Positions 43,682-51,916 of a DNA stretch of 64,000 bases are shown one piece after another. Made by a program: the position numbers and the translations under genes. Origin of the DNA: Candidatus Allofournierella pullicola (GTDB taxonomy: Bacteria; Bacillota; Clostridia; Oscillospirales; Ruminococcaceae); contig DXFW01000040.1 of the NCBI GenBank assembly GCA_019114225.1, positions 30,474 through 94,473 on the forward strand, in the 5' to 3' direction. The notes under the pieces were generated by a model. The model had not been told where the DNA came from and did not search any database. It saw only the letters and a list, made by a program, of their open reading frames with translations. How positions within the stretch are numbered: position 1 is the stretch's first letter; every line of letters begins with the position of its first letter.

Positions 43682-43782
43682 CCGGCGCGTTCCGGCTTTT
43701 GCGGGCCGGAATGCAGATTTGACGTTCGGCGCTTTGCGGCGCGCCCCATCGCCCCTTTTGGGGGCAGAAAGGGAATATTTTT

Positions 43783-45336
43783 ATGCCTAACATCCGTTTG
43801 CTCGACTGCACCCTGCGGGACGGGGGCTATGTGAACGACTGGAAATTCGGCTTTGAGAACATCCGCGACATCGTGGCCAGCCTTGTGAACGCCGGCACCG
43901 ACATCGTGGAGGTAGGCTTTCTGCGCAATCTGGAGCCGGACATGGACCAGAGCCGCTGGAACACGGTGGCCGAGCTGAAAAAGGTGCTGCCCGCCGACCG
44001 CAGGAACACCATGTTCTCCGGCATGGCGCTGCACAACTTCTACGACATCGACAAGCTGGAGCCCTGGGACGGCACCGGGATCGACCTGATCCGGGTGACC
44101 TTCCACGATTACGACATCGACGCCGGCCTTGAATTCTGCCGCAAGGCGCAGGAAAAGGGCTACAAGATCAGCTGCAACCCCATCAACATCATGGGCTACT
44201 CCGACACGGGCGTTCTGTGGCTGTGCGAGCAGGTGAACAAACTGCACCCCTTCGCCTTTTCCATCGTGGACACCTTCGGCAGCATGCAGATGCAGGACCT
44301 GGAGCGTATCGTGCGCCTGGTGGACAATAATCTTGCCAAGGACATTGCCCTGGGCCTTCACCTGCACGAAAATCTGGCCCAGAGCTTCAGCCTGGCCCAG
44401 CGTTTTCTGGACATGCACCTGGTGGGCCGTGACGTCACGGTGGACGCCAGCCTTCTGGGCATGGGCCGCACCCCGGGCAACCTGTGCATTGAACTGATCG
44501 CAGACTATCTGAACCAGAATTTCGGCAAAAATTACGACATCGACCGCATGCTGGACGCCATCCAGCAGCACATCCTGCCCATCAAGGAAAAGAGCCCCTG
44601 GGGCTACTCCCCGGCTTATTTCCTGTCGGCCAAGTATAACCTGCACCGCAACTACGCCGAGCATTTTCTGGACAAGGGCGACCTTTCCAACCGGGACATC
44701 AACCATCTGCTCAGCCGTATCGCCCCGGAGAAAAAGACCGCCTTCGACGCTAAGTATGCCGACGGCCTCTATACCGATTACAAGGACAACCGCATTGACG
44801 ACGCTTCCGACCGCGCCCGTCTGGCGGCGGTGCTCTCCGGCCGCAAGGTGCTGTGCCTTGCCCCCGGCGGCACCCTGAACACCCACCGCAAAGAGGTGGA
44901 GGAGTTCATCGCCCGGGAGAAACCGGTGGTCATTGCGGCGAACTTTGTGCCGGAAGACCTCAAGGCGGACTTCGCCTTCTTCTCCAGCGGCAAGCGGTTC
45001 GACCCGCTGGCCGCCCTGCCCTGCCCGGTGCTCTGCACCTCCAACCTGGAGGGCAAGGCGGACTACCGTCTGGACTACAACAGTCTGGCGGGCGCCTTCA
45101 CCATGGGCGCCAACAGCCTCATCATGCTGCTGCGTCTTTTGGAGCAGCTGGGCGTGAAGGAAGTGGCTTTGGCAGGCGCGGACGGCTATGAGCCGGGCAG
45201 CGAGAACTACTGCGACCCCCGCATGAAAAACCACACCCCCCGCGGCACCGATTACAACCGGGCCATGTCCGCGGCCATCAACGGCTGCGGCATTGCTGTG
45301 ACCTTTGTCACCCCCAGCCACTATCAGAAAGGATAA
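43783..45336 (+). CDS. DRE-TIM aldolase fused to a GT42/DUF115-like domain
   Basis: A 517-residue two-domain protein. Residues 1 to about 280 are a DRE-TIM metallolyase barrel: LLDCTLRDGGYVND with metal ligand D8 and catalytic R12-D13, VEVGFLRN, metal ligands H193 and H195 in LHLHEN, and GMGRTPGN. This family condenses or cleaves 2-keto acids, as in 4-hydroxy-2-oxovalerate aldolase, HMG-CoA lyase and citramalate synthase. Residues about 345-517 (VLCLAPGGTLN, then VIAANFVPEDLKADFAFFSS, then GVKEVALAGADGYEPGS) follow the order of motifs in GT42 sialyltransferases and DUF115 proteins. Context between KdsB- and KdsC-like genes suggests synthesis of a ulosonic acid. Reaction and substrate are inference. 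Confidence 0.75.
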   Translation: MPNIRLLDCTLRDGGYVNDWKFGFENIRDIVASLVNAGTDIVEVGFLRNLEPDMDQSRWNTVAELKKVLPADRRNTMFSGMALHNFYDIDKLEPWDGTGIDLIRVTFHDYDIDAGLEFCRKAQEKGYKISCNPINIMGYSDTGVLWLCEQVNKLHPFAFSIVDTFGSMQMQDLERIVRLVDNNLAKDIALGLHLHENLAQSFSLAQRFLDMHLVGRDVTVDASLLGMGRTPGNLCIELIADYLNQNFGKNYDIDRMLDAIQQHILPIKEKSPWGYSPAYFLSAKYNLHRNYAEHFLDKGDLSNRDINHLLSRIAPEKKTAFDAKYADGLYTDYKDNRIDDASDRARLAAVLSGRKVLCLAPGGTLNTHRKEVEEFIAREKPVVIAANFVPEDLKADFAFFSSGKRFDPLAALPCPVLCTSNLEGKADYRLDYNSLAGAFTMGANSLIMLLRLLEQLGVKEVALAGADGYEPGSENYCDPRMKNHTPRGTDYNRAMSAAINGCGIAVTFVTPSHYQKG

Positions 45337-45339
45337 CCC

Positions 45340-45852
45340 ATGAACGACATTCAACTGCTGGTGCTGGACGTGGACGGCACCCTCACCGACGGCGGGCTGT
45401 ATCTGGACTCCACCGGAAACGAGACCAAGAAGTTCTCGGTGCGGGACGGCGCCGGCCTGACCCTTGCCCGGGCCGCCGGGATCCGGGTGATGATCCTCAC
45501 CGGGCGCGAGAGCGAGCCGGTGCGCCGCCGGGCGGCCGAGCTGCACCTGGACTGGTGTGTGCAGAACTGCAAGGACAAAGCCGCGTATCTTGCCGCCTTT
45601 ATGAAGGAAGAGGGCCTTGCCAGAGAACAGGTAGCCTATGTGGGCGACGACTGGAACGATCTGGCGGCCATGAATCTGGCGGGCTTTGTGGCCTGCCCCG
45701 CGGACGCGGAGGAAATGGTGCGACGCCGGGCGGATTACGTCAGCCCCCGCAAGGGGGGCGAAGGCGCGGTGCGGGACGCCGTGGTCTTTCTTTTGCGCCG
45801 GCAGGGCCGCTTTGAAGCCCTGGTGGAGCAGGTATACGGCGCAAAGGGCTGA
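45340..45852 (+). CDS. KdsC-like HAD phosphatase
   Basis: A 170-residue HAD phosphatase of the KdsC (3-deoxy-manno-octulosonate 8-phosphate phosphatase) type, with no cap domain. Motif I is LVLDVDGTLTDGGLY with nucleophile D10 and acid D12, motif II MILTGRES, lysine NCKDKAAYL, and motif III YVGDDWNDLAAM. The C-terminal RKGGEGAVRDAVVF tail is the KdsC substrate-site tail (GGxGAVRE-like). It follows the aldolase by 3 bp, so the aldolase product is probably phosphorylated. The same pathway step in Kdo synthesis is 8-phosphate removal. Confidence 0.88.
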   Translation: MNDIQLLVLDVDGTLTDGGLYLDSTGNETKKFSVRDGAGLTLARAAGIRVMILTGRESEPVRRRAAELHLDWCVQNCKDKAAYLAAFMKEEGLAREQVAYVGDDWNDLAAMNLAGFVACPADAEEMVRRRADYVSPRKGGEGAVRDAVVFLLRRQGRFEALVEQVYGAKG

Positions 45853-45888
45853 ACGCCCTGCCCCACAAAACAGCCGGGAGGCAACGGA

Positions 45889-48057
45889 ATGCAGAAAGTT
45901 CTGAAATTTTGCAAGGACCACAGGCGGGCGCTCGCCGGCGCTGTGCTGGTGTTTTTTCTCTTTGCGGTGTTCGCCGCCGTTTGGCTGACCCATATCCGGG
46001 GCCAGGGCGACAAGAGCAGCAGCTGGGCCATCAACGACCAGTTCCACAGCTTTGCCGTCATTGAGGAGAGGATGGAGCAGCGCTTCACCTGCGACCGGGA
46101 CCTGCTGGCGCTGAGCCTGGTTCTGGCCGCAGAGGATGTGGACACGTCCCCCGAAGGGGAACTGGAGCTCATCCTCACCGACAGCGCCACCGGCGAGGAA
46201 CTGGCCCGTTCCACCGGCGACATGCGCTACATCTACAACGGCTGGGAGGCCTATTACACCACCCTGGGCCTGGACCGCTTTGTGGAAAACCCCGGCCAGG
46301 CGGTGGAGTACACCCTGACCCTCATTCCCCATTACAGCGGCGAAGGCCGCCTGTGCGTGGGGTATGAAGAGGGCGGCATGCCTGCCGGCGTGTCCCTGAC
46401 GGTGGACGGCGAGGAAGTGGACGGCACCGTGGCCCTGCTGGGCACCCAGGCCCGGGTGGGCGGTTTTCTGACCAAGTTCTACTGGATCTTTGCCGCGGGC
46501 GGCATTGCCGCGGCGGCCCTGCTCTGGTGGATGTACTGCCGGGGCACTGCACTGCACCGCGTCGTGTTCTGCGCCGTGCTGCTGCTGGGCTTTGCCTTCA
46601 ACGTTCTGCTGCCCCCCTATGCCGCGCCGGATGAAAAATACCACATCAACCAGAGCTTCACCCTGGCCAGCACCCTCTACGACCCCCATCTTCCCGTGGC
46701 CAAGAGCCACATCCGGGATACCATCCGCCGCCCGTCGGACCAGGACGCCCTCATCCAGGTGGATGAGACCACCGTCTTCACCTGGCAGCACATCGTCAAA
46801 ATGCTGGACCGGCCCAACACCGACCCCACCAGCGCCACCCACACCTTTGACGAATATCAGGTGGACAGCAGCTACACCATGTACTGGATCAGCGGCTTTG
46901 GCGTGCTGATCGGCTATTGGCTGCACCTGGGCTTTGCCGCCACGTTGTATCTGGGGCGGCTGGCCAACCTTTTGTTCTTCGCCTTCCTCGCCGCCTGGGC
47001 GGTGAAGCGCACACCGGTGGCAAAGCCTGCCTTCGCCGTGGCCGCTCTGCTGCCCATGACGCTGCACCTGGCCGCCTCTTACAGCCGGGATTCAAACCTG
47101 CTGGCGCTGTGCTTTTTCTTCTCCGCGCTGGTGCTGGACCTGGCTTTCGGCCCCCGGGAGCACATCGCTCCAAAACAGCTGATCCTTCCGGCGGTGCTGG
47201 CGGTGCTCTTTGTACCCAGCAAGGTGGTGTATCTGCCGCTGGCGGCGCTGTTCCTGCTCATCCCCGCGGTGCGCCTGGGCCGCTTCTCCCGCTGGATCAA
47301 AGGCGGTTTTCTGGCTCTGTGCGCGGCGGCGTTCCTTCTGAACAACAGCGCGGCGGGTGCGCTCGCCGTCTTCACCCAGTCCGGCGGCACCGCCGCGGCC
47401 GGGGCGGTGAGTTCCACCGTGCAGGAAGCTGACGCTTCCGTTTTGGCCGATGAAAACTCCGCTGTGGCTTCCGCGGCGGACTCCGGGCAGCCTGCAAGCG
47501 CTCCGGATCCCGGCCAGACCTCTCAAAACGGCGCGGACAGCATGTCCACCGAGGAGGACATGATCTGTTTCACCCTGCCCTACATCCTCTCCCATCCGCT
47601 GGAGACCGCCGAGCTGTGTATCCGCTCGGTGGTGGAGCAAGGCGACCACTATCTGAGCACGCTCGTGGGCGGCACACTGGGCTATTTCGGCCTGGACAAG
47701 CCCCTGGACCTGGCCTGGGGCTGGGTGATGGCGCTCTATGGCCTGCTGGCCCTTGCCTGGCTGTGCCCGGAAGAGAGCGGCGCAATGCCGCTGGCTCACC
47801 GCTGGGGCGCTGTGTTCATCGCCCTTTGCTGCTGCGGTCTGGCGGTGCTGGGCTGCATTTCCTGGACCCCCACCTATTACGAGACCATCTACGGGTTCCA
47901 GGGGCGCTATTTCCTGCCGGTGCTGCCGCTGCTTTTGCTGGTGCGCCCGAAAGCGCTGTGCCTTGCCTCCGACTGCCGCCGCGGGATCGTGATGGCGGCG
48001 GTGCTGGCGGACATCGGCGTTCTGCTGAACGTTTTCCTGGCCGTGGTGGCCCGATAA
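45889..48057 (+). CDS. DUF2142 polytopic membrane protein
   Basis: A 722-residue protein with an N-terminal helix, a roughly 180-residue extracytoplasmic beta-rich domain (about residues 36-190) and then about a dozen membrane helices. The segment NVLLPPYAAPDEKYHINQSF is the hallmark of DUF2142, a group of GT-C like proteins common in polysaccharide loci. An extracellular Ser/Ala-rich loop occurs near residues 505-555. GT-C proteins transfer sugars from polyprenyl-phosphate donors outside the cell, consistent with the DPM-like genes downstream. ATG 45889 follows GGGAGG. Confidence 0.85.
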   Translation: MQKVLKFCKDHRRALAGAVLVFFLFAVFAAVWLTHIRGQGDKSSSWAINDQFHSFAVIEERMEQRFTCDRDLLALSLVLAAEDVDTSPEGELELILTDSATGEELARSTGDMRYIYNGWEAYYTTLGLDRFVENPGQAVEYTLTLIPHYSGEGRLCVGYEEGGMPAGVSLTVDGEEVDGTVALLGTQARVGGFLTKFYWIFAAGGIAAAALLWWMYCRGTALHRVVFCAVLLLGFAFNVLLPPYAAPDEKYHINQSFTLASTLYDPHLPVAKSHIRDTIRRPSDQDALIQVDETTVFTWQHIVKMLDRPNTDPTSATHTFDEYQVDSSYTMYWISGFGVLIGYWLHLGFAATLYLGRLANLLFFAFLAAWAVKRTPVAKPAFAVAALLPMTLHLAASYSRDSNLLALCFFFSALVLDLAFGPREHIAPKQLILPAVLAVLFVPSKVVYLPLAALFLLIPAVRLGRFSRWIKGGFLALCAAAFLLNNSAAGALAVFTQSGGTAAAGAVSSTVQEADASVLADENSAVASAADSGQPASAPDPGQTSQNGADSMSTEEDMICFTLPYILSHPLETAELCIRSVVEQGDHYLSTLVGGTLGYFGLDKPLDLAWGWVMALYGLLALAWLCPEESGAMPLAHRWGAVFIALCCCGLAVLGCISWTPTYYETIYGFQGRYFLPVLPLLLLVRPKALCLASDCRRGIVMAAVLADIGVLLNVFLAVVAR

Positions 48058-48079
48058 TACAGATTCGAGGAACCCTTTT

Positions 48080-49171
48080 ATGTATGATTTCAAAGCGGTC
48101 CCGGTGATCATTCCCAGCCTTGAACCGGACGAACGCCTTCCCCTCCTGCTGACTGATATGAAGGAGGCGGGCATTGAGAACATCGTTCTGGTGGACGACG
48201 GCAGCGGCCCGAAATACGCTCCCGTGTTTGAGCGGGCCGAGCGGGAATGGGGCTGTGTGGTGCTGCGCCATGCGGTGAACCTGGGCAAGGGGCGGGCCCT
48301 CAAGACCGCCTTCAACCACTGCCTGAACACCTGGCCGGACGCGCCCGGCGCCATCACTGCCGACTCCGACGGGCAGCACTCCCCTCAGGACATCCTGCGC
48401 TTCATGCAGGCCATGACCGAGCACCCGGACAGCCTGCTTCTGGGCTGCCGGGACTTCGACGACGCGGGCGTGCCCTTCAAAAGCCGCTGGGGCAACAAGA
48501 TCACCTGCTTCATGTTCCGGGCGCTGTGCGGTGTGTCGGTGAGCGACACCCAGACCGGCCTGCGGGGCGTTCCGTCGTCTTTTATGAAGCGGCTGATGAA
48601 TGTGCCCGGCGAGCGCTTTGAGTTCGAGAGCAACATGCTCATCGAGACCCGCGACCGGCTGCCCATTCTGGAACTGCCCATCCAGACCATCTACGACTCC
48701 AAGGAGAACCACACCTCCCACTTCCATCCTTTGCGGGATTCGGCCCGTATCTATGCCATCTTCGGCAAGTTTTTGTTCTCCAGCCTTTCTTCCAGCGTGC
48801 TGGATCTGGCGCTGTTCAGCCTCTTCCTTTTGCCGCTGGGCCTGTTCATGTCTTCTCCCAGCGGCAGCGGGCGCGTTCTGATGGTGTTTGTCTGCACCGC
48901 TCTGGCGCGCCTGTTCTCCGCCAGCTACAACTACTACATGAACCACCGGGTGGTGTTCCACAGCCAGGCCGACCACAAGGGCGCCGTGGTGCGCTATGTG
49001 CTGCTGGCGGCGGCGCAAATGCTGGCCAGCGCGGGGCTGGTGAGCCTCATCACCTGTCTGCTGGCTCCGCCGGACGGATGGGAGATCGCCATCAAGGCGC
49101 TGGTGGACATCGTTCTCTTCTTCCTCAGCTTTCAGATCCAGCGGGAATTCGTCTACAAGAAACGGGCCTGA
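48080..49171 (+). CDS. GT2 (polyprenyl-phosphate sugar transferase-like) fused to a GtrA-like domain
   Basis: A 363-residue protein. Residues 1-230 are a GT2 domain of the DPM1/GtrB type: VIIPSLEPDERLPLLL, VDDGSGPKYA, NLGKGRALKTAFNHC and DSDGQHSPQDI (DxD). Residues about 235-363 are a four-helix GtrA-like membrane domain (FLFSSLSSSVLDLALFS onward). In GtrA/GtrB systems the transferase makes undecaprenyl-phosphate-linked sugar and GtrA flips it, and here both are one chain. It would feed the GT-C protein upstream. Confidence 0.9.
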   Translation: MYDFKAVPVIIPSLEPDERLPLLLTDMKEAGIENIVLVDDGSGPKYAPVFERAEREWGCVVLRHAVNLGKGRALKTAFNHCLNTWPDAPGAITADSDGQHSPQDILRFMQAMTEHPDSLLLGCRDFDDAGVPFKSRWGNKITCFMFRALCGVSVSDTQTGLRGVPSSFMKRLMNVPGERFEFESNMLIETRDRLPILELPIQTIYDSKENHTSHFHPLRDSARIYAIFGKFLFSSLSSSVLDLALFSLFLLPLGLFMSSPSGSGRVLMVFVCTALARLFSASYNYYMNHRVVFHSQADHKGAVVRYVLLAAAQMLASAGLVSLITCLLAPPDGWEIAIKALVDIVLFFLSFQIQREFVYKKRA

Positions 49172-49195
49172 CGGCCCAAAAGGAGGCGGGCGGCG

Positions 49196-50347
49196 GTGAC
49201 CATCTGCTTTTTCTCGGCCCAGTATCTGCCCACCGTAGGCGGGGTGGAGCGCTACACCTACAATCTGGCCCGCCGCGTGGTGAAGGCGGGCCACAAGGCG
49301 CTGGTGGTCACCAGTGCGCTGCCCGGCCTGCCGGACCACGAGACCGACGCCGAGGGCATTGAGATCCTGCGGCTGCCGGTGTGGCCGCTGATGAACGGGC
49401 GTTTCCCGGTGCTGCGCCCCGGGCGGGATTTTTCCCGCCTGGAAAAACTGCTCTGGGGGCGCAAAATAGACTTCTGCCTCATCAACACCCGATTTTATGT
49501 GAGCAGCCTTTACGCCGCCCGTCAGGCGGCCCGGCGGCACATCCCGGCCATCGTGGTGGACCACTCCACCGGCCATCTGCCCATGAACAGCGCCCTGCTG
49601 AACGCGGCGGGGGCGGCTTATGAGCATTTTGCCGCCGCGGTGCTTAAAGCTTACCGCATGCGCTTTTTCGGCGTGAGCCAGGCCGTCTGCCGCTGGCTGG
49701 AACACTTCGGCGTGAAAGCCGAGGGCCAGCTGTACAACGCGGTGGATCCCGCCGAGGTGCGCACGCTGGCCCACGCGCCCGACGCTGTGGACTGGCGCAA
49801 AGAGCTGGGCCTTGCCCCCGACGCGCCGCTGGCCGCCTTTGTGGGACGCATTATCCCCGAAAAAGGTGTGGCGGAACTTATCCAGGCGTTCCGCACGGCC
49901 TCCGTGCCCGGCGCGGCGCTGGCGGTGGCTGGCGACGGGCCCCTGCTGGCCAGCCTGCAAAAGGACTGCCCGCCGGGGGTGCACCTGCTGGGGGCGGTGC
50001 CCTATCCCAAGGCCATGCAGCTTCTGGCTCAGAGCCAGGTCTACTGCCTGCCCACCTACTACGCCGAGGGCTTCCCCACCACCTTTTTGGAGGCGGCAGC
50101 CTGCGGCTGCCCCATCGTGACCACCCGCACCGGCGGCAGCGACGAACTGCTGGAGGACGAGAGCTTCGGCGTGCAGCTGGCTTCGGCGGACCCCGGCCCC
50201 CTGGCCGCCGCGCTGCAAAAAGCCCTCACGGACGAAGACTGGCGGCGCACCGCCGCCCAAAAGACCGCCGCGCGGCTGGAATCCCTTTTCACCTGGGACG
50301 CCGTGTGTGAAAAACTGCTGACACTGGCCCAAGACGCCCAAAACTGA
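49196..50347 (+). CDS. GT4 family glycosyltransferase
   Basis: A 383-residue GT-B enzyme. The N-terminus ICFFSAQYLPTVGGVERYTYNLARRV is the classical GT4 acceptor-domain opening (GGVERYTY). FVGRIIPEKGVAELIQAF and YYAEGFPTTFLEAAACGCPIVTTRTGG contain the EGFPxxxLE motif of GT4. The start is GTG 49196, immediately after the AAGGAGG-GCGG region. It is encoded 25 bp after the GT2-GtrA gene. Confidence 0.93.
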   Translation: MTICFFSAQYLPTVGGVERYTYNLARRVVKAGHKALVVTSALPGLPDHETDAEGIEILRLPVWPLMNGRFPVLRPGRDFSRLEKLLWGRKIDFCLINTRFYVSSLYAARQAARRHIPAIVVDHSTGHLPMNSALLNAAGAAYEHFAAAVLKAYRMRFFGVSQAVCRWLEHFGVKAEGQLYNAVDPAEVRTLAHAPDAVDWRKELGLAPDAPLAAFVGRIIPEKGVAELIQAFRTASVPGAALAVAGDGPLLASLQKDCPPGVHLLGAVPYPKAMQLLAQSQVYCLPTYYAEGFPTTFLEAAACGCPIVTTRTGGSDELLEDESFGVQLASADPGPLAAALQKALTDEDWRRTAAQKTAARLESLFTWDAVCEKLLTLAQDAQN

Positions 50348-50367
50348 CAGAAAGCGAACGCGAGAGT

Positions 50368-51087
50368 ATGGCAAAATTATTGATCGTGATCCCTGCGTAC
50401 AACGAAGAAGCGAACATCGTGCAGGTGGTGGAAGACCTGATCGAGCACTACCCCCAGTATGACTATGTGGTGGTGAACGACGGCAGCCGCGACCACACCG
50501 CGGCCCTTTGCCGCCAGCATGACTTCCACATGATCGACCTGCCGGTGAATCTTGGCCTGGCCGGAGCCTTCCAGACCGGGCTGCGCTACGCCGCCGAGAA
50601 CGGATACGACTGCGCGCTGCAGTTTGACGCCGACGGCCAGCACCTGCCCCGTTTCATCGCCCCCATGCTGGACTTGCTGGAGAGCGGGGCGGACATCGTC
50701 ATCGGCAGCCGCTTCATCACGGTGAAAAAGCCCAAGAGCCTGCGCATGGCGGGCAGCTACCTCATCAGCTGGGCCATCCGGCTGACCACGGGCAAGGCCA
50801 TCTGCGACCCCACCAGCGGCATGCGGATGTTCAACCGGAAAATGCTGGAGGAGTTTGCTTCCAACCTGAACTACGCCCCCGAGCCGGACACCATCAGCTA
50901 CCTCATCAAGAACGGCGCGGTGGTGAAGGAGCTGCAGGTGGAAATGGGCGAGCGTATCGCCGGTTCCAGCTATCTGAACCTCACCCGCTCTGTGGAATAC
51001 ATGATCAAGATGGGGCTTTCCATCCTGCTCATCCAGTGGTTCCGCAAGCGGGACACCCTCACCCCCTACACCGAAAGGAGCCTGTGA
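50368..51087 (+). CDS. GT2 family, dolichol/polyprenyl-phosphate sugar transferase (DPM1-like)
   Basis: A 239-residue GT2 enzyme with LLIVIPAYNEEANIVQV, VVNDGSRDHTA, NLGLAGAFQTGLRYA and FDADGQHLP. It is the soluble DPM1 type without membrane helices. Partnering with the adjacent DUF2304 protein is a common arrangement in Firmicutes. The product would be a polyprenyl-phosphate sugar used by GT-C enzymes such as the two multi-pass proteins of this locus. Confidence 0.92.
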   Translation: MAKLLIVIPAYNEEANIVQVVEDLIEHYPQYDYVVVNDGSRDHTAALCRQHDFHMIDLPVNLGLAGAFQTGLRYAAENGYDCALQFDADGQHLPRFIAPMLDLLESGADIVIGSRFITVKKPKSLRMAGSYLISWAIRLTTGKAICDPTSGMRMFNRKMLEEFASNLNYAPEPDTISYLIKNGAVVKELQVEMGERIAGSSYLNLTRSVEYMIKMGLSILLIQWFRKRDTLTPYTERSL

Positions 51088-51088
51088 C

Positions 51089-51451
51089 ATGCTGGACTAT
51101 CCCCTCTCCCTGCGGCTGCTGCTGGTCCTGGGCAGCCTGCTCACGCTGGTGTTTGTGCTGGGGCGTATCCGCCGGGCCAAGATCCAGATCGAGGACAGTA
51201 TCTTCTGGTTCGTCTTTTCCGGCTTTCTGCTGCTGCTGAGCATTTTCCCGGAGCTGGCCTATTGGGCGGCCGGGACGCTGGGCATGCAGGCCCCCATCAA
51301 CGTGGTGTATCTGGCCATCATCTTTCTGCTCATCCTCAAGGTGTTCTTTATGAGCCTGCGGATCAGCCAGATGGATTCCAAAATGAAGATCCTGGCCCAG
51401 AAGGTGGCGCTGAACGAGGAAAAGATCGACCGCCCCCACCAGGACCGGTGA
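51089..51451 (+). CDS. DUF2304 membrane protein
   Basis: A 120-residue protein with three or four hydrophobic segments, then a C-terminal amphipathic SLRISQMDSKMKILAQKVAL helix. It matches DUF2304, always next to DPM1-like GT2 genes, and probably helps anchor the enzyme or flip the lipid-linked sugar. It starts one base after the stop of that gene. It contains the segment DSIFWFVFSGFLLLLSIFPE, typical of the family. Confidence 0.88.
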   Translation: MLDYPLSLRLLLVLGSLLTLVFVLGRIRRAKIQIEDSIFWFVFSGFLLLLSIFPELAYWAAGTLGMQAPINVVYLAIIFLLILKVFFMSLRISQMDSKMKILAQKVALNEEKIDRPHQDR

Positions 51452-51464
51452 AGCCAAAGCGGAT

Positions 51465-51493
51465 TTGTCAAACACCGCCGGCTGTGGTATAAT
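51465..51493 (+). promoter_or_regulatory. Promoter of the small protein gene at 51.56 kb
   Basis: TTGTCA (51465-51470), a 17-bp spacer and TATAAT (51488-51493). A hairpin CGGCGCTT / AAGCGCCG (51511-51530) follows near the predicted 5' end. Confidence 0.75.
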
Positions 51494-51562
51494 AATATGA
51501 AAACATCCTGCGGCGCTTTGAAAAGCGCCGGTTTATGACGGAAACGGAGGGTCCACGAAACC

Positions 51563-51865
51563 ATGGCATATACCCCGAAACTGACCTACAAGGGCCGCCC
51601 GCTGGTGCGCTGCGGCAACGAAATTTACTATGGCAGCCTGTCTGACCCCTATGTGGTGTTCATGCAGGTGCTCACCACCAAAGAGGAAAACGGCATTACC
51701 GTGGCCGACAAACTGCATGTGATCCTGATGAGCACCGACGCCACCAAGCCCCTGCCCGAGCGGGTGGTGAAGCAGAGCTCCAAGACCGGCCTGTACACCG
51801 CGCTGGAAGTGGGCGGCATGTGGCTGGAGCGCGCACTGAAGGAAGCCGCCGCTGAAAAGAAGTGA
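51563..51865 (+). CDS. Small conserved-looking protein, unknown function
   Basis: A 100-residue soluble protein, MAYTPKLTYKGRPLVRCGN at the start, then an alternating strand-like region with YYGSLSDPYVVFMQVLTT and a C-terminal helix ending in Lys. No signal or membrane segment is seen. It has its own promoter, a 5' hairpin and a terminator, and codon use is strong, so it is likely well expressed and independent of the polysaccharide locus. I do not recognise a family. ATG 51563 lies about 12 nt after the last base of GGAGG. Confidence 0.7.
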   Translation: MAYTPKLTYKGRPLVRCGNEIYYGSLSDPYVVFMQVLTTKEENGITVADKLHVILMSTDATKPLPERVVKQSSKTGLYTALEVGGMWLERALKEAAAEKK

Positions 51866-51877
51866 GCCTGAAACAAG

Positions 51878-51912
51878 AAAAAGCCCCGAACCGTTGGTTC
51901 GGGGCTTTTTTT
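51878..51912. terminator. Bidirectional terminator
   Basis: AAAAAGCCCCGAACC and GGTTCGGGGCTTTTT with a gtt loop, between the small protein gene and the converging DUF4956 gene. Confidence 0.92.
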
Positions 51913-51916
51913 CGGT

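Noticed and set aside
41878..45852. Kdo-type genes as evidence of a Gram-negative host
   Set aside because: The rest of the window (rny, T-box thrS, TmcAL, YtrA-like regulation) is clearly Firmicutes, and no lipid A or LPS gene is present.
43603..47067. Very long minus-strand frame (1154 codons)
   Set aside because: It spans four genes with clear family motifs on the plus strand. It is a GC-rich shadow without start signals.
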